From NCBI GenBank assembly GCA_009784025.1, contig WQVK01000003.1:1-64000 (forward strand): a stretch of 64,000 bases of DNA, written 5' to 3'. The position numbers and the translations under genes are program-made. This DNA comes from Defluviitaleaceae bacterium. GTDB lineage: Bacteria > Bacillota > Clostridia > Lachnospirales > WQUN01. Positions within the stretch are counted from its first letter, which is position 1. Each line of letters begins with the position of its first letter. The notes under the pieces are model-generated. The model saw nothing but the letters and a program-made list of their open reading frames with translations, searched no databases and was not told where the DNA came from. Positions 29,817-39,925 of the stretch are shown in pieces.

Positions 29817-30455
29817 ATGCAACTTGCTAAGGATTTATACAATGCGCTATCCAGAGGGAAGCAGGACGAAACCAGGGAGCTTGTGCAGGGGGCGCTGGAT
29901 GGTGGAATGGCTGCGGCCGAAGTGCTTAATGGCGGGATGTTGGCAGCCATGGGAGTTATTGGTGAGGAATTTAAAGAGGGCGAGCTTTATTTGCCAGATG
30001 TGCTTATTGCGGCGCGGGCTATGAAGGCCGGTATGGAGATTTTGCAGCCTAGGTTGGTAGAGGCCGGGGTTGGCAAAATTGGCAAGGCCGCCGTGGGTAC
30101 GGTTAAGGGCGACCAGCATGATATAGGCAAAAACTTGGTATGCATTATGTTTGAAGGTAAGGGCATTGAAGTGATGGACTTGGGCACAGATGTGCCGCCA
30201 GAGCGCTTTATAGAAGCCGCAGACAAGGAAGGGGCTACTATTATTGCGTGTTCCTCGCTGCTGACCACTACCATGAACGAAATGCGTACCGTGGTGGAAA
30301 TGTTTGAGGCAAGAGGGCTGCGTGATAATGTTACAATTATGGTAGGCGGCGCGCCTATTACCCAGGCTTTTTGCGATGAAATTGGCGCGGATTTTTACAC
30401 TACAGACGCGGCCAGTGCCGCAGAGGTTGCGGCCGGGGTGCTTAAAAACGGATAA
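29817..30455 (+). CDS. cobalamin (corrinoid)-binding methyltransferase cognate protein
   Basis: GTVKGDQHDIGKNLV (DxHxxG), VMDLGTDVPPE, IACSSLLTTTM, VMVGGAPIT. Confidence 0.9.
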   Translation: MQLAKDLYNALSRGKQDETRELVQGALDGGMAAAEVLNGGMLAAMGVIGEEFKEGELYLPDVLIAARAMKAGMEILQPRLVEAGVGKIGKAAVGTVKGDQHDIGKNLVCIMFEGKGIEVMDLGTDVPPERFIEAADKEGATIIACSSLLTTTMNEMRTVVEMFEARGLRDNVTIMVGGAPITQAFCDEIGADFYTTDAASAAEVAAGVLKNG

Positions 30456-30460
30456 GGGCG

Positions 30461-30805
30461 GTGCTGGTTTTGCAAAGAAAATATCCCGCAAGCATGTTTA
30501 TTATGTACATTGTTATTATGTTGATAAGAAAGTGGTATGTGCTGGCTATTGTTGTGCTTTTGCTTGTGCTACGCGCATTTGGCCTTGATATTCCTGCGGC
30601 ATTGCCACTGATGGTTGCTATGCTGTATCTTGCATGGGCAGTGGCGGCGTCACTATTGCAACGAAGAGCGATACTTAATATGATGCCCGGCAATGAAATG
30701 CTGGATAAAATGTTTGCGGATAATGATAATGGCTACAGAAATGTGGTTGATACTGTTAATGAAATCATCGACAGCCAGCTTGACGGCGAAGATGAAGATT
30801 CTTGA
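30461..30805 (+). CDS. hypothetical membrane protein
   Basis: 114 aa with two TM segments. Confidence 0.5.
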   Translation: MLVLQRKYPASMFIMYIVIMLIRKWYVLAIVVLLLVLRAFGLDIPAALPLMVAMLYLAWAVAASLLQRRAILNMMPGNEMLDKMFADNDNGYRNVVDTVNEIIDSQLDGEDEDS

Positions 30806-30827
30806 AAATTGTGAGTTTCCTATAGTG

Positions 30828-30870
30828 GACTTCTTCCGAAATCACGATTTTTGTAATTTCAGAAGAACCC
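30828..30870. repeat. family-7 palindrome (GACTTCTTCCGAAAT..ATTTCAGAAGAACCC)
   Basis: Imperfect inverted repeat similar to 43756/43915 termini. Confidence 0.6.
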
Positions 30871-30932
30871 TAGTGAAATAAATGGGAAACGGTGTCGCTC
30901 GGGCGAAACCGTTTTCGAATTATTTCACTATA
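30871..30932. repeat. family-4 element, core-deleted short copy
   Basis: tagtgaaataaatgggaaacgg..cgaaaccgttttcgaattatttcactata. Confidence 0.75.
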
Positions 30933-30996
30933 TCATACAAAAATATGCCGGCATTATTGTCAGCACATTTTTTGTCCTCAGGCATTAGCGCAATTT

Positions 30997-31284
30997 CTAC
31001 TCTTGGCCAGCCTTCTGCCCAGCATCATATATCCGTTCCCTAACCTTAATCGTTACATCCTTCCGGTTCTTCCCTGGCAAGGGCATTACAAAATCCACCA
31101 GCCCCAGCATATAGTCAACACTGGTTTCGTAAAACTTTGCAAGTTTTACCAGCATGGCCACCGTGATTTCCCGCTCGCCTCTTTCGTAGCGGGCGTATAC
31201 TTGCCTATTGCATTGCAGCAATTCTGCGATTTCTTTCTTGGTTTTGCCGTGTGCGGTTCTTAGCTCTTCTAATCTTGTGTACAT
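30997..31284 (-). CDS. XRE-family helix-turn-helix regulator
   Basis: KTKKEIAELLQCNRQVYARYERGEREITVAMLVKLAKFYETSVDYMLGL. Confidence 0.9.
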   Translation of the reverse strand: MYTRLEELRTAHGKTKKEIAELLQCNRQVYARYERGEREITVAMLVKLAKFYETSVDYMLGLVDFVMPLPGKNRKDVTIKVRERIYDAGQKAGQE

Positions 31285-31301
31285 GATTGTCCCCTTTTCG
31301 T

Positions 31302-31349
31302 GGTACCGTATGGTACCATTTTTTTGTGATTATGGTACCATACGGTACC
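31302..31349. promoter_or_regulatory. family-2 GGTACC double palindrome upstream of the XRE gene
   Basis: GGTACC at 31302, 31312, 31334, 31344; 17 bp upstream of the XRE ATG. Confidence 0.65.
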
Positions 31350-31359
31350 ATTTTTTGCA

Positions 31360-32118
31360 TCATTTTTCTTCAAAACACCATTTCGCGGCACATATCACAA
31401 GCTGATGGCAGGCCTGCTTAACCCGCTGAAAATCAGCATTTTTCGTCATTTCGCCGGAGTTTTGGTACAGCCGTCTGTTGGCCTCAATCATAACAGAAAA
31501 AACCCTTTTATCTTTTCCGTAATGTTTCATTGGCACGAGAGTGCCCGCATACGGCTTATTTACCGCATAGCTAAAGCCCATTTCCCGTAGTTTTTCGCAA
31601 AGCGCATCCCGCAGCCCAGGCGGTGTGTGGAAGCTATCTGTGCCAATATCAAAATCCGGCAACCCTTCTGGGTATTCGTCCCCAAAAATATCATCCGGGA
31701 AGGAATGCCCGTCAACCACCAAGCATTTTCCATGCTTGGCCAAAGCCGCATCCACGGCCACTGTAAGCCGCTGATGGTGCGGGTCATAAAACTCCTGTAA
31801 TATTCTATCCCGCAGTGCGCCGTCATACTCCCGCAGCGGCACACCATAAATCGTGTGGGTGTACATAAGCCCCTGCCCCTTTGCCGCGCAAGGTTCATCT
31901 GCATCGTCCCGAAACCGCTCCATATCACACACATACCTGCTAACAGGCGCCTGCACCCGCACCCCAACCCCTTCATAAAGCTGGTCACAAAAAGCATCCG
32001 TCATTCTAACAACCTCAGCCTGCAAAGCCTCATCCCCAAGAATAATAGACCGCCTATACTCCTCTGGAATAACCGTAGACGCATGTGGAATATGCACCAC
32101 AACAAAACTGGTATCCAT
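31360..32118 (-). CDS. N-formylglutamate amidohydrolase
   Basis: VVHIPHASTVIPEEYR, LVVDGHSFPDD, YAVNKPYAGTLVPMKHYGKDKRVFSVMIEANRRLY. Confidence 0.88.
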   Translation of the reverse strand: MDTSFVVVHIPHASTVIPEEYRRSIILGDEALQAEVVRMTDAFCDQLYEGVGVRVQAPVSRYVCDMERFRDDADEPCAAKGQGLMYTHTIYGVPLREYDGALRDRILQEFYDPHHQRLTVAVDAALAKHGKCLVVDGHSFPDDIFGDEYPEGLPDFDIGTDSFHTPPGLRDALCEKLREMGFSYAVNKPYAGTLVPMKHYGKDKRVFSVMIEANRRLYQNSGEMTKNADFQRVKQACHQLVICAAKWCFEEK

Positions 32119-32145
32119 TTCGTTGCCTCCTTGTTATTTAGAACC

Positions 32146-32402
32146 AAAACCGTCAGAGGCTTCGCCTCCGACACCTCCACCGCTTTTTTGAAAAAAGCTT
32201 GGAAAAAAACTTAACATTGGAATTTAAATTGGGTAAACAATATAGTAAAACAATTCGAAATCGGTCTCGCCTGTCGCAGCAAAAACGCCTGAAACTCCTT
32301 ATCTTGACGTTTCATGTGCCGATTGTGCGAGGTCGTTTTTCATTAATTCCGCTATATGAAAGCGAGTAGAGGGTGTGCCTGCAAAGCCTCTGACTGTTTT
32401 AT
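32146..32402. repeat. family-3 element carrying a nested family-4 element
   Basis: Left half aaaaccgtcagaggcttcgcctccgacacctccaccgc; right half gagggtgtgcctgcaaagcctctgactgtttta; family-4 copy at 32241-32356 between. Confidence 0.75.
32241..32356. repeat. family-4 element nested in family-3
   Basis: TATAGTAAAACAATTCGAAATCGGTCTCGCCTGTCGCAGC...AATTCCGCTATA. Confidence 0.75.
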
Positions 32403-33394
32403 TCCTTTGAAGGCTTTGCATATATACTAGCAATTATCTCCTCCATAGGCAGAGCCTTCACTGATATGTCTAAAAAGCTTACCTTCCGCGACAGCAGTTC
32501 CATAAAATCGTTTATGGGAGTTTTTGCGGTATCTACTTCTAGCACAAGCTCCACTGGGGATTTTTGTTCTATTAGGCGCGCGCCTACTGCTGCTGGCACG
32601 TCAAAACCATATGGCTTTGCTAGGCTTAGCGCCACTATTTTCTTTTCCCCTACATAATGCTGCAATTTCTGCAGGCTATCGTCAAAAACTTTTTTACCGT
32701 GGTTGATTATTATTACATATTCTGCTAGTTGTGCTACGTCTTCAAGGTCGTGGGTGGTTAGTATGAAGGTTGTGCCTGTTGCGTTTATGCTGCGTATAAA
32801 CTCACGGATTTTGGCTTTGGCTATTATGTCTAGGCCTATTGTTGGTTCGTCTAGGAAAACGATTTTGGGCTTGTGTAGCATTGCCATTATAAATTCGCAT
32901 TTCATGCGTTCGCCCAGGGAAAGTACCCGGGTAGGAGTGTTTATTATTTCCTCTACTTCAAAAAGTTCGGATAAATGTTTTAAGGTTTTGCGGTATTCTT
33001 CCCGGGGAATGCCGTATATGGCGCGGTTCATGTTAAAGCTATCTACCGGGGGGATATCCCACACAAGCTGGGACCGCTGGCCAAACACTGCCCCTATGCC
33101 GCGCACGTATTTTTTTCTGTCCTCATAGGGGCGAAAGCCCATGGATTCTATTTTGCCAGAGGTGGGAAATAGCGTGCCGCAAAGCATTTTAATTGTGGTA
33201 GATTTACCTGCGCCGTTTGGCCCAAGCAGCCCGCAGATTGTACCCTGCTTCACTGCCAGGGATATATCATCCACGGCGTTTACTTCCACTTTTTCGCGCT
33301 TAAACAGGCTTTTTACAGTTTCGCCAAAGCCGCTGCCTCGCTTGTAGGTTGTGTAGGTTTTGCGTAGGTTTTCTACAGTTATCACATTCATCAT
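32399..33394 (-). CDS. ABC transporter ATP-binding protein
   Basis: GLLGPNGAGKSTTIKMLCG, LSLGERMKCEF, IVFLDEPTIGLD. Confidence 0.93.
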   Translation of the reverse strand: MMNVITVENLRKTYTTYKRGSGFGETVKSLFKREKVEVNAVDDISLAVKQGTICGLLGPNGAGKSTTIKMLCGTLFPTSGKIESMGFRPYEDRKKYVRGIGAVFGQRSQLVWDIPPVDSFNMNRAIYGIPREEYRKTLKHLSELFEVEEIINTPTRVLSLGERMKCEFIMAMLHKPKIVFLDEPTIGLDIIAKAKIREFIRSINATGTTFILTTHDLEDVAQLAEYVIIINHGKKVFDDSLQKLQHYVGEKKIVALSLAKPYGFDVPAAVGARLIEQKSPVELVLEVDTAKTPINDFMELLSRKVSFLDISVKALPMEEIIASIYAKPSKE

Positions 33395-34188
33395 CCGCCA
33401 ACTCCTTCATAAAGCCGCACCATGCGGCGGTAGGTCCATACTGAAGCTGCCAAAAACAACCCGCATGGTAAAATCACCCACGCCATGCTCGCATCCACCT
33501 GCCCCAGCAGCGCATTGGCCGGGTAGTAGGCGATTATCCCAACAGGGATCACAAAAGTAGCTGCGCCACGCACAGCCTGCGGGAAAATCCCCATAGGATA
33601 TTTGCCAAAAGCCATGACAGAATCAAAAATTTCTGGAATCCGGGAGTTGCCAACCCATTTAAAGCTAGTGGCAGCCATGAAAATATTAAGGCCAGCCATA
33701 ACCGCAAACCCCGCAGCAAACAACAGCAAAAACATAGGCCAAGCCCCCAGCGACACATCCACAAAAACCAAAGCCGCCGCAAAAAGCCCCGCCCCACCAA
33801 CTACCAGCCCCAAATCGTCTGGTGAAAAATTAGTAGCCATCAAAAACATAAGCGGCCCAGTGGGCTTTAGCAGCACCACCTCGAAGCTACCCTCCCGCAC
33901 ATGCTGCATAGTAGCCCAAAGCACACCGCTAAACATAATACTAGCCAGCCCACTAGATAGCGTAAATATCGCCTGCAAAAGCAGCACCTCAAAAAGGCTC
34001 CACCCCGGGAAACTGGCCCCTGCATTATAAATAAGCAGCGTAACCAGCGGAAACCCCAAGTTGAAGCAGAGCGTAATAAAAAGGCTAAGCAAAAAATTGA
34101 TCCTATAAGCCGCAGCAGTGGCAAAAGCCGCCGCCACACAGCTACGATAAGCAGAAAAAAACACCCGCATCTTTTCACCCAATCCCAA
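33391..34188 (-). CDS. ABC-2 family exporter permease (DUF990-like)
   Basis: 6-TM protein in operon with the ATPase; AYYPANALLGQ near C-term. Confidence 0.8.
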   Translation of the reverse strand: MGLGEKMRVFFSAYRSCVAAAFATAAAYRINFLLSLFITLCFNLGFPLVTLLIYNAGASFPGWSLFEVLLLQAIFTLSSGLASIMFSGVLWATMQHVREGSFEVVLLKPTGPLMFLMATNFSPDDLGLVVGGAGLFAAALVFVDVSLGAWPMFLLLFAAGFAVMAGLNIFMAATSFKWVGNSRIPEIFDSVMAFGKYPMGIFPQAVRGAATFVIPVGIIAYYPANALLGQVDASMAWVILPCGLFLAASVWTYRRMVRLYEGVGG

Positions 34189-34202
34189 AAGTTAAAGTTT
34201 TC

Positions 34203-35069
34203 TCAAGCCCCCACGGCGGTAAACCGTTTTATGGCTAATGTGTTAAGCAACTCGGCTAGTAAAAATGCTACGGCTACGGCAAGGGCCTGCACCCCAACTA
34301 TGCCAGGGATGGACATTTCTACGCCGCCCAGCTGGAATTCGCCCAAAAACACCATTGCTGGCACAAAGGAAGTGTATTGAAATGGCAGGAAAAACTGTAC
34401 CCGTTGCAACGCCATCGGGAAAAATGTAAGGGGAATAAGCACGCCAGAGAATATCCCACCCAGCAGGGAGTAGACCGAGCGGATGCCGCCAGATTGCACC
34501 ACCCAAAACGAAGCAAGCCCAATACAATAATGCACATAAAAGTTCATTAAAAAAGCCAGGCCAACAGACAGCACCATCCAGCCAAAATAGGCTGGGCGCA
34601 TGTCTATGCCCAGCAAGAACATAAAAATAAGCCAACAAGGCAAAAATTCTACCAGAAACCCAAGCAACCTATGCCCCACCTTTTGAGACAGCGCAAAAAA
34701 CCTATGGTCTAGTGGCCGCAGGGCAAAAGTTAAAAACCGCCCCGTGCGCACCAGCATAGATAAGTTCCAATCTGCAAAGTCCATAACCAGGTAGCCAATT
34801 AGCGCTGTTGCAGCAAAATAACGAATCACCTCGTCCAGCTCCATAACCCCAACCGGCCCGGCATGAAACACCGCAGTCCAAATAAAATATTGCACCAAAA
34901 AAAACACAGGCCCAACCAGCACACTAACCAAAGAATGGCTGCGATAAGCGCCCCATTCTTTAAATGTAACAAAGGCCACCGCCGCACAAACCTCAAACTT
35001 ATGCCTAATCCACTTAAATACCCCAACCGCCTCCTGCTTAAACCTTGGGCTTCGCCATAAACCCCGCAA
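34203..35069 (-). CDS. ABC-2 family exporter permease (DUF990-like)
   Basis: Paralogous layout to 33391-34188; LIPLTFFPMALQRV..LPFQYTSFVPAMVFLGE. Confidence 0.8.
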   Translation of the reverse strand: MRGLWRSPRFKQEAVGVFKWIRHKFEVCAAVAFVTFKEWGAYRSHSLVSVLVGPVFFLVQYFIWTAVFHAGPVGVMELDEVIRYFAATALIGYLVMDFADWNLSMLVRTGRFLTFALRPLDHRFFALSQKVGHRLLGFLVEFLPCWLIFMFLLGIDMRPAYFGWMVLSVGLAFLMNFYVHYCIGLASFWVVQSGGIRSVYSLLGGIFSGVLIPLTFFPMALQRVQFFLPFQYTSFVPAMVFLGEFQLGGVEMSIPGIVGVQALAVAVAFLLAELLNTLAIKRFTAVGA

Positions 35070-35123
35070 ACTTTTTCGAAAAATCGGTGTGGTGGTGTCT
35101 GGCGAAGCCTCTGACGGTATTAT
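35066..35123. repeat. family-3 element, partial
   Basis: cgcaaactttttcgaaaaatcggtgtggtggtgtctggcgaagcctctgacggta. Confidence 0.6.
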
Positions 35124-35138
35124 TTGATTAGAGTTCTT

Positions 35139-36344
35139 CTAAACCAGCCCAGACCATATTACATTGCATGTATTGAATAGGCCCTTCACTACCCATCCTT
35201 CTTTACCGGTGTATGGCACAAACCATGTAGCTACCATTTCTTCTACGGGGTCTATATAAATGGAAGAAGCCCCTGCGCCCTCGTGGGAGTATGTGGTGGG
35301 TGATACCAGGAAAGGCTGGTCTGTACGCAGGTCGAAACCTACACAGTAGCTGCGCGGTGCACCGCCGTTGCCCCATGTGAAGTTTGGCAGGTCGTCTATA
35401 TGTTTAGATGTCATGCGCTGTACGGTTTTGCGGCCCAGTATGCGTGCGCCATCTAGTGTACCACCGTTTAGGAACATATTGCCAAAGCGGTTCATGTCTT
35501 TGGCTGTGCCTTCTAGGCTGCCTGTAGTGCCGGGGATGCGCATTACATCCCAGTCGTTGGGTTTGCTTGTACCGTTTATAATCTCGTTAAATTCTTTTTC
35601 TGCCTCTTCGTTGGTTACTATGGAACGCCTTGCCCATTCTGGTGTCATATCATCGCCAAAGAAGGTGTCTACCATGCCCAGGGGCTGGGTTATATACTTC
35701 ATAATATAATCGTTGGCATGTACACCTGTTAGCTTTTCAATTACCGCGCCCAGCACAACAAAGCCAAAGCTTGAGTATGCCCATTCTTCGCCAGGCCTGG
35801 TGCGCATGCCGCTGCCGATTGTACCCAGCGCGGCCTTAATCCAGTCTAGCTCTGCAATTTTGCTCTTGTCATGCTTTTCTAGGGCGTTGCCAATTAGCTG
35901 CCAATAGCCGTGCTGGTACGGGTTGTCAAAACAGCCATTATCCGCGTGCAGCCCAGATGTATGAGTAAGCAGATGCAGCAAGTTGATAGAATTGTACGGC
36001 GGCACATTAAACTGCGGCAAAATCTCGCCAACTGGCACATTAAGGCGCGTTAGGCCATCTTCTACCAGCTTCATTATGGCCGTGGCGGTCACGACCTTTG
36101 TCATAGAGGCGTACCAGCGTATGCTATCTGGCTGCGCTGGGGTATTATCCTCCGGCCGAAAGCTCTTTTTACCCACAGCTCCATGGGCAAAAACCTTCCC
36201 GTGGCGGCTTATGCAATACATAGCACATTGGATAGAACCCTCGTCTATCACATTCTGAAAATGCCTCTTTAGCACTTCCAAGCGCCCTTCGTCATAACCC
36301 ACTTCATGCGGCGCAACATCTGTCTTTCCCGCTGTAAATATCAT
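35139..36344 (-). CDS. serine hydrolase (beta-lactamase / EstB-like)
   Basis: RWYASMTKVVTATAIMKLVEDG (SxxK), EWAYSSFGFVVLGAVIE, HTSGLHAD. Confidence 0.88.
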   Translation of the reverse strand: MIFTAGKTDVAPHEVGYDEGRLEVLKRHFQNVIDEGSIQCAMYCISRHGKVFAHGAVGKKSFRPEDNTPAQPDSIRWYASMTKVVTATAIMKLVEDGLTRLNVPVGEILPQFNVPPYNSINLLHLLTHTSGLHADNGCFDNPYQHGYWQLIGNALEKHDKSKIAELDWIKAALGTIGSGMRTRPGEEWAYSSFGFVVLGAVIEKLTGVHANDYIMKYITQPLGMVDTFFGDDMTPEWARRSIVTNEEAEKEFNEIINGTSKPNDWDVMRIPGTTGSLEGTAKDMNRFGNMFLNGGTLDGARILGRKTVQRMTSKHIDDLPNFTWGNGGAPRSYCVGFDLRTDQPFLVSPTTYSHEGAGASSIYIDPVEEMVATWFVPYTGKEGWVVKGLFNTCNVIWSGLV

Positions 36345-36538
36345 ACACTACCTCCTCAAATTTTTTTACGAGCATACATTAAATTTATTTTATTGGCAAG
36401 GGTTAAAACCTTTTTATTACCACAGGAGGCGTTGCTGGCTATACCTGCAAAAATTTTGATTTTTTATTGGAGAACCGGCGAATTTATGGGATTTTGGTTT
36501 GATTCTTTTATAGACAGGGGGTTTTCCGCCTTAAAAAT

Positions 36539-36586
36539 GGTACCGTATGGTACCATTTTCTCTTGTTTATGGTACCGTATGGTACC
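36539..36586. repeat. family-2 GGTACC double palindrome
   Basis: GGTACC at 36539, 36549, 36571, 36581. Confidence 0.8.
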
Positions 36587-36714
36587 ATTTTTTTATAAAA
36601 AACGCATGTTCTAGCTCATTGCAACTGCAAGAAACCCGCCAAACAAGCCGTTTTTCAAAAAATTGAATTTTTTTGGTTAAATCCGTGCAAGATATGTAAA
36701 AAAAGGAGCATCCC

Positions 36715-37455
36715 ATGCAACCACAAAGCGAGTTAACTATACCCACCAGCCAGCATGACGAGCCACCTGACGAAACCTACCAAGGCCCGCAGCCAGAAGC
36801 CACAGAAATCCCACCAAACCCAGCCAACCCGCGGGGTATAATCCAGTTTCTTACTATAATAGGGCAAATAGAGGGGCATATTTTGCTGCCGCCCACAAAT
36901 AAGGCCACAAAATACGAACATGTAATCCCGCAGCTAGTGGCCTGCGCCGAAAACCCAGAGATAGACGGCCTCCTGATTTTGCTAAACACCATGGGAGGCG
37001 ATGTAGAGGCCGGGCTCGCAATAGCAGAGCTTATAGCCCATTTGGGCAAGCCTACGGTGTCTCTGGTGTTGGGGGGTGGGCATTCTATAGGCGTACCTCT
37101 GGCGGTGTCTGCCACTTATTCTTTTATTGCGCCCACCGCCACCATGACAATCCACCCCATCCGCATAAATGGCACGGTGGTTGGCGCGCCCCAGACATAC
37201 GATTATTTTAGCAAGACTCAAGACAGGGTGCTGGATTTTGTAACCGCCCATTCTAAAATAACCCCCGCCCGGCTTAATGCGCTAATGATGGACACACAGC
37301 ATCTGGCGCAGGATGTGGGCAGCTTGTTGATAGGCCAAGATGCCGTGAAGGAGGGCCTGATAGACAAAATTGGCGGGCTGCACGATGCCATGGAGAAATT
37401 GTACTCGCTGATAGAAGAAAGGCCACGCGAAAAGTGCAGGTGCAGCGAAAACTAA
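36715..37455 (+). CDS. ClpP-like translocation-enhancing protease (TepA family)
   Basis: [55 protein letters not shown]. Confidence 0.87.
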   Translation: MQPQSELTIPTSQHDEPPDETYQGPQPEATEIPPNPANPRGIIQFLTIIGQIEGHILLPPTNKATKYEHVIPQLVACAENPEIDGLLILLNTMGGDVEAGLAIAELIAHLGKPTVSLVLGGGHSIGVPLAVSATYSFIAPTATMTIHPIRINGTVVGAPQTYDYFSKTQDRVLDFVTAHSKITPARLNALMMDTQHLAQDVGSLLIGQDAVKEGLIDKIGGLHDAMEKLYSLIEERPREKCRCSEN

Positions 37456-37474
37456 GAACAGCCAGCCAATAGCC

Positions 37475-37522
37475 GCTCCACATAAAAACCCTCGCATATA
37501 TACGAGGGTTTTTATGTGGAGC
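37475..37522. repeat. family-5 perfect palindrome, likely bidirectional terminator
   Basis: gctccacataaaaaccctcg-N8-cgagggtttttatgtggagc between convergent genes. Confidence 0.8.
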
Positions 37523-37577
37523 AGCTACATATGTAGGACTTGTCGCTAGGCAACAAGGCAACATTGTTATAAATAAA

Positions 37578-38657
37578 TCACTCCAAAGGCGGGAAGATGT
37601 TATCCACATGTGCAACCGGCGACCAATCCTCAACATGGAAGCCATGCCCGTAAAACACCAGCGTGTTTAGGTTGTAAAGGTTTTGCAGTGGCGCCAGGTC
37701 TGTTATGGGGTTTGGACCCGTGTTATCGCCTATGTTTAACCATTCTAATGTGGTTATGCCAGCTAATGGAGTTATGTCATCTACCATTATGCCTGACATG
37801 TTCAGGACTTGTAGGTTTTGTAGGCTTGCTAGTGGAGTTATGTCGCTTAGCTGCTGGTTACTGCTTATATCAAGCCAGATTAATCCTGTTAAATCTGCTA
37901 CGGCCGAAATATCTGTCTGCCTACCCCAGTGCAGGCAAAGCGCGCCCAAGTTGTAAAGTTGGCGTATTGGGCTTAAATCTTCAATAAAATTTATGCCTAT
38001 ATGCAATGCGGTTAGGTTTGTTAGCCCTTGCAAGGGCGTGATGTCGGTAACATGGTTTCTGCCCATATCCAGGTACAGCAATTCTGTAAAACCTGCCAGC
38101 ACCGATACATCCTCAATTGTGTTGCCAGCGATGGAAAGCCAGGTTAAGTTTGTTAGCCCCGCAAGTTCTGAAATATCGCTTAGCCATTCAATGCTCATAT
38201 GCCATTCATCGCGAATTGCATTATGTGACAGGTCTAAGTCAATCAGGTTGGTCATTTGCGGTATCACGGTTTGGGATAAATCTAATATGGAATTGCCGCT
38301 TACATCCAGCAAAAGTAGATGCGGCAGGTAGCGAAGGGGCAATAAATCCTCTTCGGTTAATTCTAAGCCACTTAGGTCAAGCCTAATTTCCGATGTATCT
38401 ATCTCCATGCCGCCTATGGTAACGGTGGCGGGCAGCTGGCCAGGCGGTGCAAGTATAGGGCGCAGCGGTTGAGGCGTTGGCTCGGCCTGGGTTGGTAAAA
38501 TGGGCGGCACAGGGGCTGTTGGCTCGGGGAGATAGGTTGGTTCTGAATGATAGGTTGGCTCTGGATAATAGACCATATACTCATCACCATTGCCGCCGCA
38601 GGCTACTAAGGCCAGTATTGCCAACAATGCAAATACCAATATTGCTAATTTTCTCAT
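37578..38657 (-). CDS. leucine-rich-repeat lipoprotein (internalin-like LRRs)
   Basis: Lipobox LALVACG; repeats LxxLTNLTxLxIxxNxIxDVSxLAGL. Confidence 0.88.
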   Translation of the reverse strand: MRKLAILVFALLAILALVACGGNGDEYMVYYPEPTYHSEPTYLPEPTAPVPPILPTQAEPTPQPLRPILAPPGQLPATVTIGGMEIDTSEIRLDLSGLELTEEDLLPLRYLPHLLLLDVSGNSILDLSQTVIPQMTNLIDLDLSHNAIRDEWHMSIEWLSDISELAGLTNLTWLSIAGNTIEDVSVLAGFTELLYLDMGRNHVTDITPLQGLTNLTALHIGINFIEDLSPIRQLYNLGALCLHWGRQTDISAVADLTGLIWLDISSNQQLSDITPLASLQNLQVLNMSGIMVDDITPLAGITTLEWLNIGDNTGPNPITDLAPLQNLYNLNTLVFYGHGFHVEDWSPVAHVDNIFPPLE

Positions 38658-38747
38658 TGTATAATTTCTCCTTTAACATTTATGCAACGATGATTCTACC
38701 ACAAGCCACCCCTACAAAACAGTTCAAAACTGAAATCTTTGCTTTTC

Positions 38748-38776
38748 AAAAAAAGAAGCCGTGGCGAAACCACGGC
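38748..38776 (-). terminator. intrinsic terminator downstream of cheD
   Basis: gccgtggcgaaaccacggc with T-run on minus strand. Confidence 0.75.
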
Positions 38777-38783
38777 GCTATAA

Positions 38784-39272
38784 CTAAATTACCCGCACGC
38801 CCTGCCCGATAGCCTTTATAATCAGCCGCCCGTCTTCGGCATAGAGTTCTACCGTGCGGCCAAATTTGTTGCCTGTTTCTTCGGCTTTTAGGGGGATGCG
38901 TAGGTTTTGCAGGGCTTGTTTTGTGGCTTCTACGTTGCGGTCGCCTACGCGCAGGTTGTCGTCTGTGGCGTTGAAGGCAAACATTTGGGCGCCGCCTGCT
39001 ATTTTTGCTACCATGTTGCGGCGGTTTGCGCCTAAGGCTTCCATTTCTTCTATCAGTTTTATTATTGCGGTGTCTACAAATTTGTCTTTGTTGCTGTTGT
39101 TTTGTATTGCGGTGGAGTCTGGCAGCATGGCGTGAGATAGGCCTGCTATTTTCTTGATAGGGTCATACAGAGCTATCCCCACGCAGGAACCAAGCCCGAG
39201 GGTTGATAGGATATCTGGTGCAACCACTGCTTTAAGGTCTGCCATGCCTACCGAAATTATTTTACCGTACAT
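38784..39272 (-). CDS. cheD: chemoreceptor glutamine deamidase CheD
   Basis: LSTLGLGSCVGIALYDPIKKIAGLSHAMLP, AKIAGGAQMF. Confidence 0.93.
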   Translation of the reverse strand: MYGKIISVGMADLKAVVAPDILSTLGLGSCVGIALYDPIKKIAGLSHAMLPDSTAIQNNSNKDKFVDTAIIKLIEEMEALGANRRNMVAKIAGGAQMFAFNATDDNLRVGDRNVEATKQALQNLRIPLKAEETGNKFGRTVELYAEDGRLIIKAIGQGVRVI

Positions 39273-39895
39273 TATTCCACTCCTAATGCTTTTAACACCT
39301 CAGTAAATGATTCCACATGGGGAACGAATATGAAGCAGCCAGAGGGGCTACTATCGTCGATTACAATTTGCGACTCTATGAATAATACCTCGTCTACCGA
39401 TTTGCCAAATTCTATGGCCGGCACAGAAAGTATTGCGTTGGCCATGTCTATGGACACATACGGTATGGATGATTCGATTTTCGAGTTGGTAAGCCCGGCT
39501 AGGGGGCTTAGGTACGAGCTTATCATGATGTTGCCAAGCTCTTCTATTACAGATAGCTCCATTGCGCTAAATTCCATAGGGTCGCCTTGGTGCGGCACAC
39601 CCAGCACAGAAGCGGCAACATCGTGGGCGGCTTCCAGCTTCATAAGATACATCATCATGCCTTTGATTCCGCCGGTTAATGGCACAACAATGCCCAAGAC
39701 AACAGTCTCTGGCCCGCCCACAAAATCCGTAACATTGGCGAACTTGACCCATTCTACCTTTGGTATGGGCATGGTCACTTTTCGCTGTATCATCTCGGAA
39801 AGGGCGGTGGCGGCGTGGGCTGTACCCATGCTACCTAGTTCTTTTAATGCGTCCATATGGCTGTTGCTAAACATTTGGTCTGGAACTGTATTCAT
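39272..39895 (-). CDS. cheC: CheY-P phosphatase CheC
   Basis: LKELGSMGTAHAATALSEMI and SVIEELGNIMISSYLSPLAGLTN duplicated CheC/CheX signatures. Confidence 0.9.
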   Translation of the reverse strand: MNTVPDQMFSNSHMDALKELGSMGTAHAATALSEMIQRKVTMPIPKVEWVKFANVTDFVGGPETVVLGIVVPLTGGIKGMMMYLMKLEAAHDVAASVLGVPHQGDPMEFSAMELSVIEELGNIMISSYLSPLAGLTNSKIESSIPYVSIDMANAILSVPAIEFGKSVDEVLFIESQIVIDDSSPSGCFIFVPHVESFTEVLKALGVE

Positions 39896-39925
39896 AAATT
39901 TCTCCCCTGTTCTGTTGAATGGACA

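Noticed and set aside
29824-30491. ORFs overlapping the corrinoid protein on both strands
   Set aside because: Shadow frames of a strongly conserved cobalamin-binding CDS.
31302-31349. GGTACC repeats considered as a CRISPR array
   Set aside because: Only two palindromic units with a fixed short spacer at each locus; same geometry at other loci.
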